Shown: piece after piece, positions 11,495-23,581 of the stretch
Position numbering within the stretch: the stretch's first letter is position 1
How the letters are laid out: every line of letters starts with the position of its first letter
Assembly: GCA_026120185.1 (NCBI GenBank)
Contig: JANUWF010002419.1
Span: 4,361,501 to 4,425,500 of the forward strand
DNA from: Voacanga thouarsii
Lineage: Eukaryota > Streptophyta > Magnoliopsida > Gentianales > Apocynaceae
Direction of reading: 5' to 3'
DNA: 64,000 nucleotides
Position numbers and translations under genes: made by a program
The notes under the pieces: generated by a model
Databases searched by the model: none
What the model was told of the DNA's origin: nothing
What the model saw: the letters and a program-made list of their open reading frames with translations, nothing else

Positions 11495-14100
11495 ATTTTA
11501 ACTGACTATATGCCACCTATTCGATTATGATTTATAAATTTCATAGCCATAAGTTTAGTAGTTTAACAAGAAACCTCAAACTAGTTTTCAAACATGACAA
11601 TAATTTTAAGATACTCAGAAATATTGTAACTAATTTCCAAAATATTCATGCATAAACACAAATAAACACACTAAAATGGGCTTTACCCCTTTTACACAAA
11701 TGGGTTTTACCCATTTCACACCAAATATTCATGCATAGACACACAAACTAAAATGTAATGATAAGAATATACAAAGCAGGAAGAAAAAGAAATATGTATA
11801 ATAGTGATAAAGATATTAACCGTAGTTAATATATTGTGCTGTAATTGAACATTTCGAACAAACTAAATGGGCTTTACCCCTTTCACATAAATGGATACCA
11901 TATCACATAAAACATTATTTGAACGTAATCTACTCCTAATCTACATATTATATTATCTTGTAAATTCATATTTTTGAAAAGTTATAGGAGACGGAGATTA
12001 GTAAATATTAAATTCAAGATCTTTTAATTGTATTTATAAAAAAGTTATATTAATTTTAGTTATTTATTTGTAAATCACAAGTTAATTATTAAATTAATGT
12101 GTTATTATTTGAAAAATTAAAAAGATAAGATTATTTTAAATTAATATTTTTTAAATATAAATCATCTATAGTTTGTAGCATATATTGTTATAAAAAAAAT
12201 ATAACAAAGTAATAATTTAATTAGTTATAAAATATTTTTTTTATAGTTTATAGTATATTATTATCTAATAAATTGTAAGATGATTAATTTAATTAGTTAT
12301 AAATATTTTTTATTAGGTGATATATTTTCAATTTAATTTCTATCTTATTAAAAAAAAGAGAAAAGAAAAGGAAGGAGGCTAGCAATCAAATCTCGAAATG
12401 ACGACAAAGTTGGGCTATAATGTAAATTAATAAAATGACAAGTTGGGATTTGTATTTTGGGTTTGTGTTTTTAGTTGAAAGATAGAAACATTCCGTCAAA
12501 ATGTTAGCCCACAAAGCCACCATTAGGCTTTTGAATCTTTTTTTTTTTCACAATATGGTCTTCCTCTGCTTTTTTATCGGATAAAAGTTGTGGTAGTGAA
12601 ATTCATTCAAGTATTTTGAATAGTAAACACACACAAACACACACAATTACTAACAAAATCAAGAATTTAAAGCTAGAGGAGATAGAGATTAGTAAATATT
12701 AAATTCAAGATCTTTTAATTGTATTTATAAAAAAATTATATTAATTTTGTGGCTGAATATGATATTCATTTTAGAACACTCAATGTGAGCAATAATTTTA
12801 TGATGAATTAGTAAAATATTGAACTAATTACAAATTATTTATTTGTAAAATATTGAACTAATTACAACATTTTTCACAATAAAAAATGAACTAATTACAA
12901 ATTAATTTTATGTGTATAATATTGATAGTTTTATTATTCATTTCAAATAGATTTTAATGTTGATGTTTGAGTATATAAGTTCTTTATAAAATCTAAAATT
13001 ATATTTATATTTCAAAAAATAATTTAATGTCAATCCAAGAACACTTAGATGTTCATATATGTATGGACTTTTGCTTCTATCTCCCTCTTAAAGTCCCCCC
13101 GTTCTCGCTGCCCCCCCCCTCCGGCCAACCTTTTTTTTTATTTATTTGGGTATAATTAATATTTTCCTTCGAAATGAAATCTAGAAAGAAAAGAGGAATG
13201 TACCTAAGAGGTGTTTTATGGTGGGACATATATATATATATATATATATATAGGCACCAATACCTCAAAGTACATTAGGTCTCATTTAATGTGCAGACCA
13301 TTACTTTCGTGGTTCCTTAGATATTTTTTCCCTTTTATTTATTTATTTTTTTGTAGCTTAAAAACCAAGCTGATTGCAATAATACTAAGTATTGTACTGA
13401 AACTTATTCATTCAAAATGATTATACTTATACCTAATGATTCTATTGGATGGATTCAAACAAGTTTAAAGCAGTCAAAGGCACAATTGAACAAACTAAAT
13501 GGGCTTTACCCCTTTTCTACAAGTTTCATTAATCTACCTAACATGACTTTGCTAAAGATAAACTTAGCCTTCATCATAAAATTAGTGCTCACATTGAGTG
13601 TTCTAGAGTGAATATGCCAACCAATCAACACATTTTTTTGCACTCTATTCTCCCATAAACTATTCTAAAATTAGTACTCATCATAAACTATTCTCCCATT
13701 TTTGCTCAGACAATATGCCAAACAATCAATACAAGACATTATTTCTCTCAAATTCCTTGGACACATTGCAACATTACTTCTACTTGCATAATGACAATCA
13801 CTTGCCAACAGAAATAGAATAAAATATATCCAACTTCAAGGAGACATCAAATCTTGGTTCATAGAAGCAAACCTAGACTGCACATATGATTGAAGATCAC
13901 CCAAATGCACCGTTCAAAAAGCTAATGGAATAAGAGCTTCTTTCTGCCAAAATGCAGGTTCAAAGAATGAAGAAAAAAATTCAGTGAAGTGTATCCAAAT
14001 TACACCCTTCGAACACACATTACAAAAATTGCTCACTCACAAAAACAGTATAACATAAATAAAGCAGTACCTAAATGCCGATTCAAAGTAGAAAAATAGA
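11495..14100. other. Family C upstream/intron region, AT-rich, no gene seen
   Basis: This lies between the TNPD start codon and the GC-rich first-exon-like block of element C. It holds two dispersed direct repeats. GGGCTTTACCCCTTT occurs near 11680, 11870 and 13503. A segment of about 70 bp containing AGTAAATATTAAATTCAAGA occurs at about 11988-12060 and 12676-12750. A TA run (13227-13252) and a C tract near 13111 are also present. It is probably a long 5' intron of the transposase transcript, by analogy with En/Spm. Confidence 0.4.
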
Positions 14101-14114
14101 AAACTTCAAGCCAA

Positions 14115-14400
14115 GTGGAAGAAGTCTGTGGCGAGAGCAGACTCCCTTGGCGAGGTGCTTCTGCGGTGGCAAACGACGAGAGCAGACTACCTTGGCGAGG
14201 CACCTCTGCGGCGGCAAACGATGAGGACGATGGCGAGGTCGACGTTGAGGGCGACAGAGGTATGGGAGCAAACCAAGGGAAATGGGTGTGGCAAATAGAA
14301 GAAGAAAAGCTATTGGAATTGAGGGAAATGGGTTGCAAGAAATGGAATCGAGGTCTGGTATTATTTGGACCATCTGCAAGGGAATTTTCCAGGGCTATTT
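14115..14400 (-). other. GC-rich block with 46-bp tandem duplication near the 5' end of element C
   Basis: This CpG-rich island in AT-rich surroundings contains a tandem pair of about 46 bp (14131-14176 and 14177-14221) including CGAGAGCAGACT and CTTGGCGAGG. It is open in several frames, which reflects its composition. It lies just inside the right subterminal array, where En/Spm elements carry a GC-rich, methylation-sensitive first exon. I infer it is the 5' control region or first exon of the family C transcript. Confidence 0.45.
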
Positions 14401-14895
14401 TGTAGCTATATAGCCATGGATCAGCCACACCATAATTTAAAAATTTTTTAAAAAATGTCGTGGCTGATTCGTAGCTGATTTGCTATGAAACAGCCACGGA
14501 TTTTTTACAAAATTTTTTGAATTTGTTGAAAATATTCCGTTGCTGATTCGTAGCAAATCAAGTGTGAATCAAAAACAAATAAATTTCCATGGCCAATCAG
14601 CAACGTATCGGCCGCGAAAATATTTGATTATATAATTACATTTACAAAAAAAAACCCGTGGCTGCTTCATAGCAAATTAGCCATGGATTACCTATGAATA
14701 ATTTTCATAAAATTTTTAAATATTTTCGTGGCTGATCCATAGTTGATCAGATACGGATCAACCACAAATTTATTCTTGACAACCTTAATTGGATTCTCCC
14801 ACATTTCAGCCACGAATATAATCCGTTGCTGATTCGTGGGTGTTGTGTGGGTAATCAGCTACGCATGAATTCTGTGGCTAATATGCCAGTTTCCA

Positions 14896-14901
<6 letters not shown>
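14380..14901. repeat. Right subterminal repeat array and terminus of family C element
   Basis: Copies of CGTGGCTGATTCGTAGC and TCAGCCACGGA occur in both orientations, ending in CCAGTTTCCAATTGTG. The last five bases TTGTG stand in place of TAGTG, so the terminus is mutated or has merged with the adjoining GT microsatellite. Confidence 0.7.
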
Positions 14902-14940
<39 letters not shown>

Positions 14941-15212
14941 CAATAATACTAATATTACAAAATTAGATATGTATACACTAACATAAGACTAATATTACAA
15001 AATTAGATATGTATACACTAACATAAGACTAATATTACAAAATTAGATATGTATACACTAACATATATACACATATCCATTCATATACACTAATATATAT
15101 TGATAGTTATATATATATATATATATATATATATTAGTATATATATTAATATACCTTAATATACACTAATATATACATATATAATAATATCTTAGTGTAT
15201 ATTAATAGTAAT

Positions 15213-15244
<32 letters not shown>

Positions 15245-15380
15245 TATAGCATACACTTATATATATTTATAATATATTAGTTTTTTACTTTATTTAATTG
15301 AGTAGTAGAAAGTGCAAAAAGACATTATTAAGTGAATGTGTGTGTGTGTGTATGTATATATATATATATATATATATAAT
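14899..15380. repeat. Microsatellites and 40-bp tandem repeat
   Basis: (GT)n at 14899-14938 is followed by three near-identical 40-bp units containing ACTAATATTACAAAATTAG (14948-about 15065). Then come (TA)n at 15109-15134, (AC)n at 15212-15239 and a GT/AT run near 15339-15378. No gene is seen from 14902 to 15590. Confidence 0.85.
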
Positions 15381-15594
15381 ACATTACTAATTATACTATA
15401 TAATGTATAAAATATTATATGCAATAAATTACAATTAAATTATAACACATGATAATTAGATTTATAATATTATATATAATTTATTTATTATTGTAGGCAA
15501 TTTGGACAATTTTTACTTATAAATTTTTTTTAAAAAGTGGTAAATATTATCTTCAATATTATGCGTATTATATATTTTTTTTGTCAAAATGAGG

Positions 15595-15830
15595 CTATAA
15601 TGTGGAAAGGCCGTAGCTAATCCCTCTCTGATTGGTAGGATTTAGCAATGGCCATAAATTTTTTTAATTTAATATTTAGCGATGGTTTAGCTACGGTAAA
15701 TTGCCGTAGCTAAATCATACGACATTTTAGATTTTTAATTTTGAATTTTTGTCGTATCTAATCCGTCGCTATACACGGCGAGAGAGTAGCGATGGCAATG
15801 TGCCCTAGCAAAATTAAAGACTAAATCTAA
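15595..15830. repeat. Left subterminal repeat array of family B copy 2
   Basis: Motifs GCCGTAGCTAATCC, GCGATGGTTTAGCTACGG and ATCCGTCGCTATA recur in both orientations and match the array at 25940-26541. They are immediately followed by a pyrimidine-rich stretch (15840-15990) that may be the transcript leader. Confidence 0.6.
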
Positions 15831-17920
15831 CACTTAGTCTATTTTTTCCTCATCTTCGACGTCCGTCGTCTTCTTCTTTCTGATTCACAGCAAACCCTTT
15901 CCCCCTCAATTCATTGCAAATTAAATCTGGATTATTCTTGGCTCAATCCTCCGACCTCTCTTTCCCCCTCAATTCCTTCACTCGGTCGCATTATCTTAGC
16001 ATATCCATGCTCTATTTTCGGCGCAAAACAGTGGTGTAGTGTTAGCTTTCTTCCTCCAGATAATGGCCACCATATCCTTTTGCATTTGGTAAGTACATTG
16101 CCCTTTATTGCACGGATTGCACTACAAAATTATCATTGCCACAAATGCTTGGTTTTTGGGTATTGTTTGAAGCATTGAAAGGGTTGGTATTGGGCACCTC
16201 ACAACCTTGATTGTTGTAAACAATTTATCTGGATTATTCTTTTCCTGTCTTTATTTCTTTTTGCCAATATGAAGCCCTGATTTCATGCTTGAACAAACTG
16301 GTGCTACTTTTAATCATTTGTGAACTCCTCCCTATTGCTTTACCCTGTAGTTATTGCCTTTAAAATGGCTACTTTCAACCCTTTTTGATTCTGGATTTTT
16401 CTTTTCTTTCGATATTAGAAAATTTTGATCGAAAATTGGTGAGAGAAAGAAGTGCTTGCTTTAATTTAAGATATACCCCCATTTTAGACTAACAGGATCT
16501 GTTTCACTTTTGACCCTTGTTGAATTTGACATATATAATTACCTATATCTCCTGTTAGGCTACAAATACAAGCATTTGTTATATGAATGTGGCATTCAAA
16601 GAATTGATGTTCCTCTAATTCACGTGGTACTATGGAAATGGGGGCAAAACATGGATAGAAATGCATGCATCTTTTTCATCACTGGAAGAATATATAAACC
16701 ACAAGATAGTTGCCACTGACCAGCAAGTGATAGTAGGCTGATAACCAGTTAGAGCCAATGATCACCATGAACTGGTCACTTTGCTACCTTCAGCATTTCT
16801 AGTTGCTGATATGCATTCGCAAAAAATCAAGTCTTACTCATATTTCAAACGATATATATCTGTTTCTTTCTATTTTGGAATTTTCTTCTGAACATGTTTG
16901 AAATAGATTAGAGTTCTATTTGTAGAATTAGAGTGAAATCTTGGTTTGGACTGAAAAAAGGAAGGAGACGCACTAGCGACAGTAGTTAAAATGAAAACCA
17001 GTCCATACATCCTATAGCTCATTTCACAAATATTGCTAGTATCCATATTCCACTCTTTAACAGATAGAGTAACACAAGCATCTATCACCAAGTAAAAAGC
17101 AAATTAAAAAAAAAAGAGGAGTTAAAAAAAATAAATAAAACTTACTTTAACACTTTTGGGTAGTGAAGCTCTATCGTAAGTCCTTTATTGTGTGGGAGCA
17201 ATGTATTGAGCCTTTAGATGCACAACTTCAAAGCTAAATATAAGCTCCAATTTAACTCTGGAATTCTGAACTAAGCAAGGGATAATTCAGATTTGCCTCT
17301 AACCTTAATCTTTTTAAAGCAATGTGGAAATGGGGGTATTTTGAGGCCCCAACATATAGAGGGGCAGGGAATACTAGTAATGATTTAAAAGTAGTTCATG
17401 ATAACGCATTGAAAAGAACCTTAATACAACTTTTGTTGAGCCAAACAGAAGATTCTGGAACAATGGTTGGTTTTTGGGCAATTTTCTTGGCAAGAATTGA
17501 AAGATCCAATTGTATTTCAATTCGAATGGCAATATGGGGAAGTAGGGAAAATTGGAAAATTAGGCATTTGATGGTGCCACAAAATACCTAGGAGAAAAAC
17601 ATGATAAGAGGCCAAAGAAACTAGTCAATAAGTGGTATAGAATGACTAGATATTGATCATCGATCATGATAGACTACTTCCATTGAACCGAAACAGAGAT
17701 GGAAGAAATCAATATTCACTAGGTTGTCAAGAAAACTGGATTATCAGTCCGAACTGAGCTATTAATGCTAGAAAAAAGCTTAACAAGGAAGATAAGCACA
17801 AGTACGAACACAAGACTTGAACGCAAAATTATTCTTTAGAGGCACACTATTCTCTATACTTTATAAATAAAATTAAAGCCCAATTAATCATCTACAATTA
17901 TATATGAAATGATCCATATT
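15831..17920. other. Family B copy 2 leader/intron region, no gene recognised
   Basis: This is mixed-composition sequence between the subterminal array and the duplicated leader. Several short open frames (up to about 89 codons) show no family resemblance and poor coding character. It is probably 5' untranslated or intron sequence of the element; nothing else is supportable. Confidence 0.35.
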
Positions 17921-19405
17921 TACATGAATTAGTATCTATTTTATAAATCAATCCATATTTACAAAAAATTCATTATATTTATGAAATGATTTTTACATGC
18001 AGGTTATATTATGTAGATTATACATATGATTATTATTTGGGAATTGAATATGTTTAACTTATATGAATGGATCCCCGTGAGCGATGGGTGATCATTCCTC
18101 GTGGGTAATGGGTGGTTACTCTTATATTAGTTTTATTGAATAATTGCTATTGCATTTAATTTTGTTTGTGTATTTTGTTGATTATTGGTTGATTTTGTGG
18201 TGGCTTAGTGCCTAGAAAATGTTCAGTTTATAGGGAAAACTCTATCGAAATTTTCACTTGCCTTATCACTTGCTAAGGACTCAAATGTTATAAAGTTTTG
18301 TATATTCTTACAAGCCTAACATTTCTCCATTTATCTCATCATAGCTATAATTTCAAAGTGCCAAAATAGAAAATCAAGTTTTTAAGTGTTGGGCATGTAA
18401 GAATATATATATGAATTATTTTTAAGTTATATATAAAAAATCAAGTTTAACCATAAGTTCCATGCTAGAATCAAGTTATCAGAATAATCAATTTGATTCA
18501 TTTGCATTCCTATTTGTCCATTCTTGATATATACAAGCATTTCATTTCCAAAAAAGGCTTACCATTATTAATCATGCTAATGACTTTGTTTAACTTTATG
18601 TAAAATCTTGAGAAAGGAAATTGATACTTTCATTTTTGTATCATTTACACTTGAAAGATAAATCTTGTTTCATGCTATGTTTTAAATGGGAAAATGAGTC
18701 TCTATGCATATGATTACCATTCAAATCTCATAGCTTGGAAAATGAGTCTCTATTTCATAACTACCATTCTAATTATATTAAGCTTAAGTTGATTGATATG
18801 AATTAATATACATTTATTTATATGCAAGATTTGGTGGGTGATCAAGATCTTAATCCAAGGACTTAAGTTGTGATTTGCTTATTCTTGCTAGGACTCAAGG
18901 TAAGTCTCCATATTCACAACATCGGTACATGAATTAGTATCTATTGTATAAATCAATCCATATTTACATAAAATTCATTATATTTATGAAATGATTTTTA
19001 CATTCAGGATATATTATGTAAATTATACATGTATGAGTATTATTTGGGAATTGAATATGTTTAACTTCTATGAATGGATCCCCGTGAGTGATGGGTGATC
19101 ATTCCTAGTGAGTGATGGGTGATTATTCTTCGTGGGTAATGTGTGATTACCCTTATGTTAGTTTTATTGAATAATTGCTGTCGCATTTAATTTTGTTTGT
19201 GTATTTTGTAGACTGCTGGTTGATTTTGTGGTGGCTTTGTGCCTAGAAAATGTCTAGTTTATAGGGAAAACTCTGCCAAAATTTTCATTTGTCTTATTAC
19301 TTGCTAAGGACTTAAATGTTATAAAGTTTTGTATATTCTTACAAGGCTAACAATTCTCCATTTATCTAATCATAGCTATAATTTCAAAGTGCCAAAATAG
19401 AATTT
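17921..19405. repeat. Direct duplication of a ~450-bp leader segment in family B copy 2
   Basis: Segment 17921-about 18370 recurs at 18926-about 19400 in the same orientation, with a period near 1005 bp. Both start with TACATGAATTAGTATCTATT and contain GGATCCCCGTGAG followed by GTGATGGGTGATCATTCC repeats, then TTGTGGTGGC and TTTATAGGGAAAACTCT. The copies differ at scattered bases, so the duplication is not recent. The unique stretch between them (18371-18925) has no gene. Confidence 0.75.
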
Positions 19406-19776
19406 TATAGGCAGCTTTGTATATTCTTACTTCTATTAGTGATGAAGGTTTTCAAAGAGGACTACTCCACTTCTTTTCTATCCCCCATTCCTTTCTATCC
19501 TCCCAACATCGTTGTTTCAACTCGATTTTATACTCAACACCTCCCATCCGTCCAAACATAGCCATTAATTCAAGGGGACTAAAACTTACATTTTCCATCT
19601 TTTAGAATAGCAGCTTTGTAAAGTATTAATGTTATGAAGTTTTTAGCTTTCAAACGTATATAGATACCATTTTAAAGCTTACCTAACACTCAAAAATATA
19701 TGTAGGAGTATTCAACTCAGTTTGTATTCACTTTTCCTCAATAACATTCATAAGTTCTAATCAATTTCACTTTTAG

Positions 19777-22700
19777 ATGGACGATCGAAGCTGGATGTAT
19801 AAGAGGCATGTTTCTGGTGTCAAGGGTATTACTATTGAATTTGAACAAGGGGTTAGAGAATTTATTTCATTCGCTATTTTGAATTCAGTAGCGTCAAAGA
19901 TAAGATGTCCTTGTTCAAAGTGTAAAAACAAGAAGTATCGGTCCCCGCCCGAGGTCAAAATTCATTTATACCAAAAGGGATTTATGGGTAACTATCATAA
20001 GTGGACTTGTCACGGTGAACCATATCATGAAGCATCGAGAGAGCCAATGTCAACATCAAGAGGTGGAGTTGGTAGAAGTTATTCAGGCAACCCGTTTTGA
20101 GATATAGTTATAGATGTTGCAGGGCCAGAGTTTGATAGTTATGGGGCACATGCAGATTTTGTTGAGGAACCTTCGAATACCGATGCACAGAGGTTCTACG
20201 ATATGTTACGAGTTGTAGATACACTGATCTAGGAAGGATGTTCTAGCCATTCGTAGCTATCACTTGCATCTTGATTGGTAAATATCAAGTTCGAAAACAA
20301 CATGTCCGAGAAAGGTTTCAACTAAATGGTTAAGCTCATGAAGGAGGTCGTACTAGGCGGGAATAAGATTCTAGATAACTTCTACGAGATGAAGAAATTA
20401 GAATCCAGCCTAGGTTTACGTGTCCAAAAAAAAGATGTTTGCACAAATGGATGCATGCTTTTTTTGGAAAGATGAAATGATACGTAAGAATTGCAAGTTT
20501 TGTGGTCATCATTGGTACATGCTGAGGAAGGGTCGGGGGACTAAGAGGCATAAGGAGATACCTGTTAAAAAGATGTACTATTTTCCAATAACGCCTCGAC
20601 TACAACGATTGTATTCATCTAAAATAACTACTGCACACATGAGATGGCATGCGGAGAGCTTAGCGATTGATGGATACATGAGCCATCCTCGTGATGGTGA
20701 AGGATGGCAACATTTTGATAAGAGTCTTCCTGAGTTTGCAAGGGAGTCAAGGAACGTAAGGCTTGGATTGTTCATAGATGGTTTTGCTCTGTTCGAGATG
20801 TCTGGAAAACAGTATTCATGCTGGCCAATCATCCTCACTCTTTATAATCTCCCTCGTGGATGTGCATGAAGGATCCAGTAATATTTTTAACTATCATTAT
20901 TCTAGGGGCCAAAGAATCCCAAACACAAGATTGATGTGTGTTTACAACTAATGATTGATGAGTTGAGGGGAATGTGGTCTGATGGTGTCTACACATATGA
21001 CATATCAAAGAGACAAAATTTTCAATTGCAAGCTACGCTATTATGGACAATTAATGACTTTTCAGCCTATGGAATGCTTAGTGGGTGGAGCATTGCAAGA
21101 AGATTTGCTTGTCCATATTGAATGGAGCACGCAAAGTCTTTCCATTTGCAATTTGGTGGAAAGACATCTTGGTTCGATTGTCATCGTTGATTCTTGCCAT
21201 TTGGTCATCCATTTAGGAGGGACACACGTTCATTCGGAAAGGACAGAGGACACGAAACTTCATCACTTGTAGACCATCTAATAGGAATCGAAATGTGGGC
21301 TAGGGTGTGCCACTTTTCCAAAATTACGGATTTAGGACATGAACTTGGGAGGTATGACAGTAGAGGTGTGAATCACAATTAGGTTAAAAGGAGCATCTTT
21401 TGGCACTTGCCTTATTGGCGAATTTTATTGGTGCCACATAACATAGGTATCATGCATAATGAAAAGAATGTGTTTGACAATATCTTTAACACTGTTATGG
21501 ATGTGAAGGGAAAAACAAAAGATAATCTAAAGGCAAGACTTGATGTCGAGACTTATTGTCACAGGCCTGGAATACAAGTTAGTAGAGTAGGGGAAAGAAA
21601 GGTTATCTTACCTAAAGCATGCTATTCTTTGACTAGTGCGGGCAAGCAAGTGATGCTTGAGTGGGTGAAGGAACTCCAACTCCGGGATGGATATGCTTCC
21701 AACTTAGCATGATGTGTTGATCTCAAGGAGTCGAAGATGTCTGGCATGAAAAGTCATGATTGTCATGTGTTCATGGAATGATTACTTCCAATTGCTCTAA
21801 GGGATTTTCTTCCGCTTAATGTGTGGAATGTGTTGACTGAATTGAGTCTTTTTTATAGAGATTTGTGCTCATCAAAATTATTTGTCAGTCACATGAGGAA
21901 ACTGGAGTTCGAAATTCCTGTGCTTTTATGTAAGCTTGAGAAAATATTCCCCCCTGGTTTCTTCGATATAATGGAGCACCTAGTGGTTCACTTACCATAT
22001 GAATCTCGTGTTTGTGGTCCAGCTCAATACAAGTGGATGTATCCATTTGAAAGGTAAAAACATGTTAATAATTTGATTTGCACATGATTACATGATATTT
22101 CTAGGAATTTTCTGACAAAGATTACTCTAATTATGGCAATGATGCATTGCAGGTTCTTACATCGCTTAAAAATTAATGTAAAAAATAAGGTAAGGGTTGA
22201 AGGATCAATTTGTAATGCTTACTTAGTTGATGAAGCCTTGACATTCATTTCCTACTAATTTGAAGAACATGTTCAGATAAGGCATACACAAATGCCTCGT
22301 AATGCAGAGGTTACAACTAAGCACAATCCGAAAGACCCGTTGCTATCTATTTGCAAAGGTTGGGGGAGGACACTAGGGAAGATCCAAAGTAGATTCTTGA
22401 CATCTGAGGAATTTAAAGCTGCCACAAACTACATCTTACTAAACTGTGAAGAGGTACAACCTTATATAAGGTATTTCTCAGCTACTTTACGATCCCAACA
22501 CTCATGTATCACAGAGCTGGAAGTAGACATAAAGATAGAGAGTGAATTTGCTGGATGGTTCAAAAATTATGTAAGTTATCCATATAATATTTAAATAATA
22601 GTATGTTAAATAACTTGAATACAAACTTAGGTATATCTTACAATTTCATTACTTGTAGGCACGTGATCTTCACAATGGGGTGACAAATAAATATTTGCAA

Positions 22701-23386
22701 AACTTCTTGTGGGGACCGTCGAGACAGGTGAAATCATCTCAAGGGTATTTAATTAATGGTTATCGATTTCACACAAGTGAGCATGCAGAAGGTAGAAAAA
22801 GTGTTAACTACAGAGTTTGTGTTAAGGGTGGCTAGAATGATCATGGTAGTGTTGATTATTACGGGGTGTTAAAGGAGATTATTGAGGTTGAATTTCCTGG
22901 TCATCCATTACAGATAGTTTTGATTTTTAAGTGTGATTGGTTTGACCCTACTCTAAATTGGGGTATTAGAGTACACCCTCAATATAAGTTGGTAGACATC
23001 AACAGTAAGAGGCGTTACCCTAAATATAATCCTTTTGTATTAGCCCAACAAGCACATCAAGTGTTCTTTTTGACATATCCAAGAACTAAAAGACCAAAAT
23101 CTGATTGGATGGCAGTATGCAAAATGAAAGCGCGGCATGTGGTTGATGCACCCATCATTGATAGGGCTTACCAAGAAGAAGTTGATGACAATGATGCAAT
23201 GAGTATATCTTTGATAGTTGATCTTAGTCCCTTAACACATGAAGAAGGCATAAATGAGTTACTGGATGTTCTGGAGGAAATATTAGAACCGACCAAGATT
23301 TGAACTACAATGTATCTGATGATAATGGTGATTAGGAAACAGATTCTCAAACAGAAGTTGATTCTGAGGAATACACTTCAGAGTAA
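19777..23386 (+). pseudogene. Family B copy 2 TNPD (tnp2-type) transposase, broken
   Basis: The start at 19777 gives MDDRSWMYKRHVSGVKG and the cysteine-rich CPCSKCKNKKY of the transposase-associated region. The Transposase_21 core is recognisable at 20420-20869 (KMYYFPITPRLQRLYSSK, GLFIDGFALFEMSG) and 20936-21121 (TYDISKRQNF, YGMLSGWS). A conserved segment at 21407-22057 includes MHNEKNVFDN and runs into DUF4218 (MEHLVVHLPYESRVCGPAQY). An exon at about 22153-22475 continues DUF4218, and DUF4216 lies in 22680-23303. At least eight stops and several frameshifts (near 20300-20420, 20870 and 21120) destroy it. Copy 1 is an internally deleted version of the same gene. Confidence 0.85.
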
Positions 23387-23479
23387 GACTCAAGCGAATT
23401 ATGTATTTTAATTAGTTGATTAGTTCTTTGAAGGTCTATCTTGATCTCCACATCCGCGAAGTACGAGTTACAATTTACT

Positions 23480-23481
<2 letters not shown>

Positions 23482-23508
<27 letters not shown>
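23482..23508. repeat. (TA)n microsatellite
   Basis: This run of TA dinucleotides sits in the spacer between the TNPD and TNPA remnants of family B copy 2. Copy 1 has only a short run at the matching place (2458-2470), so the expansion happened after the copies separated. Confidence 0.9.
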
Positions 23509-23514
<6 letters not shown>

Positions 23515-23581
23515 TAGTGAGAAAATGTGACAATTTTTCCTAAACTTACATTTTTTTTAATTATGTTTTTCCCTTTTAGAT

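Larger units (their letters stand above)
5238..14901 (-). mobile_element. Family C CACTA transposon, both ends present (9.66 kb)
   Basis: The left end begins CACTACTGGAAACTAGCC. The right end, read in reverse complement, begins CACAATTGGAAACTGGC, so the inverted ends match with a few changes (four in 27 by eye). Flanking 3-mers are TAT on the left and TGT on the right; the right side is in a GT microsatellite, so an original target duplication may have eroded. Both ends carry TCAGCCACGG-type repeats (5238-5830 and 14380-14901). Two genes read on the minus strand: TNPD at 11494-7853 and TNPA at 7753-about 6200. Confidence 0.85.

Noticed and set aside
14083..14428. Overlapping open frames of 96-131 codons on both strands in the GC-rich block
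   Set aside because: All frames are open because of high GC and the tandem repeat; none resembles a protein family. The block is listed as a probable 5' region of element C.
16120..16134. CACTACAAAATTATC as the missing left terminus of family B copy 2
   Set aside because: It lies inside the subterminal array and not outside it, is not followed by repeats, and diverges after eight bases.
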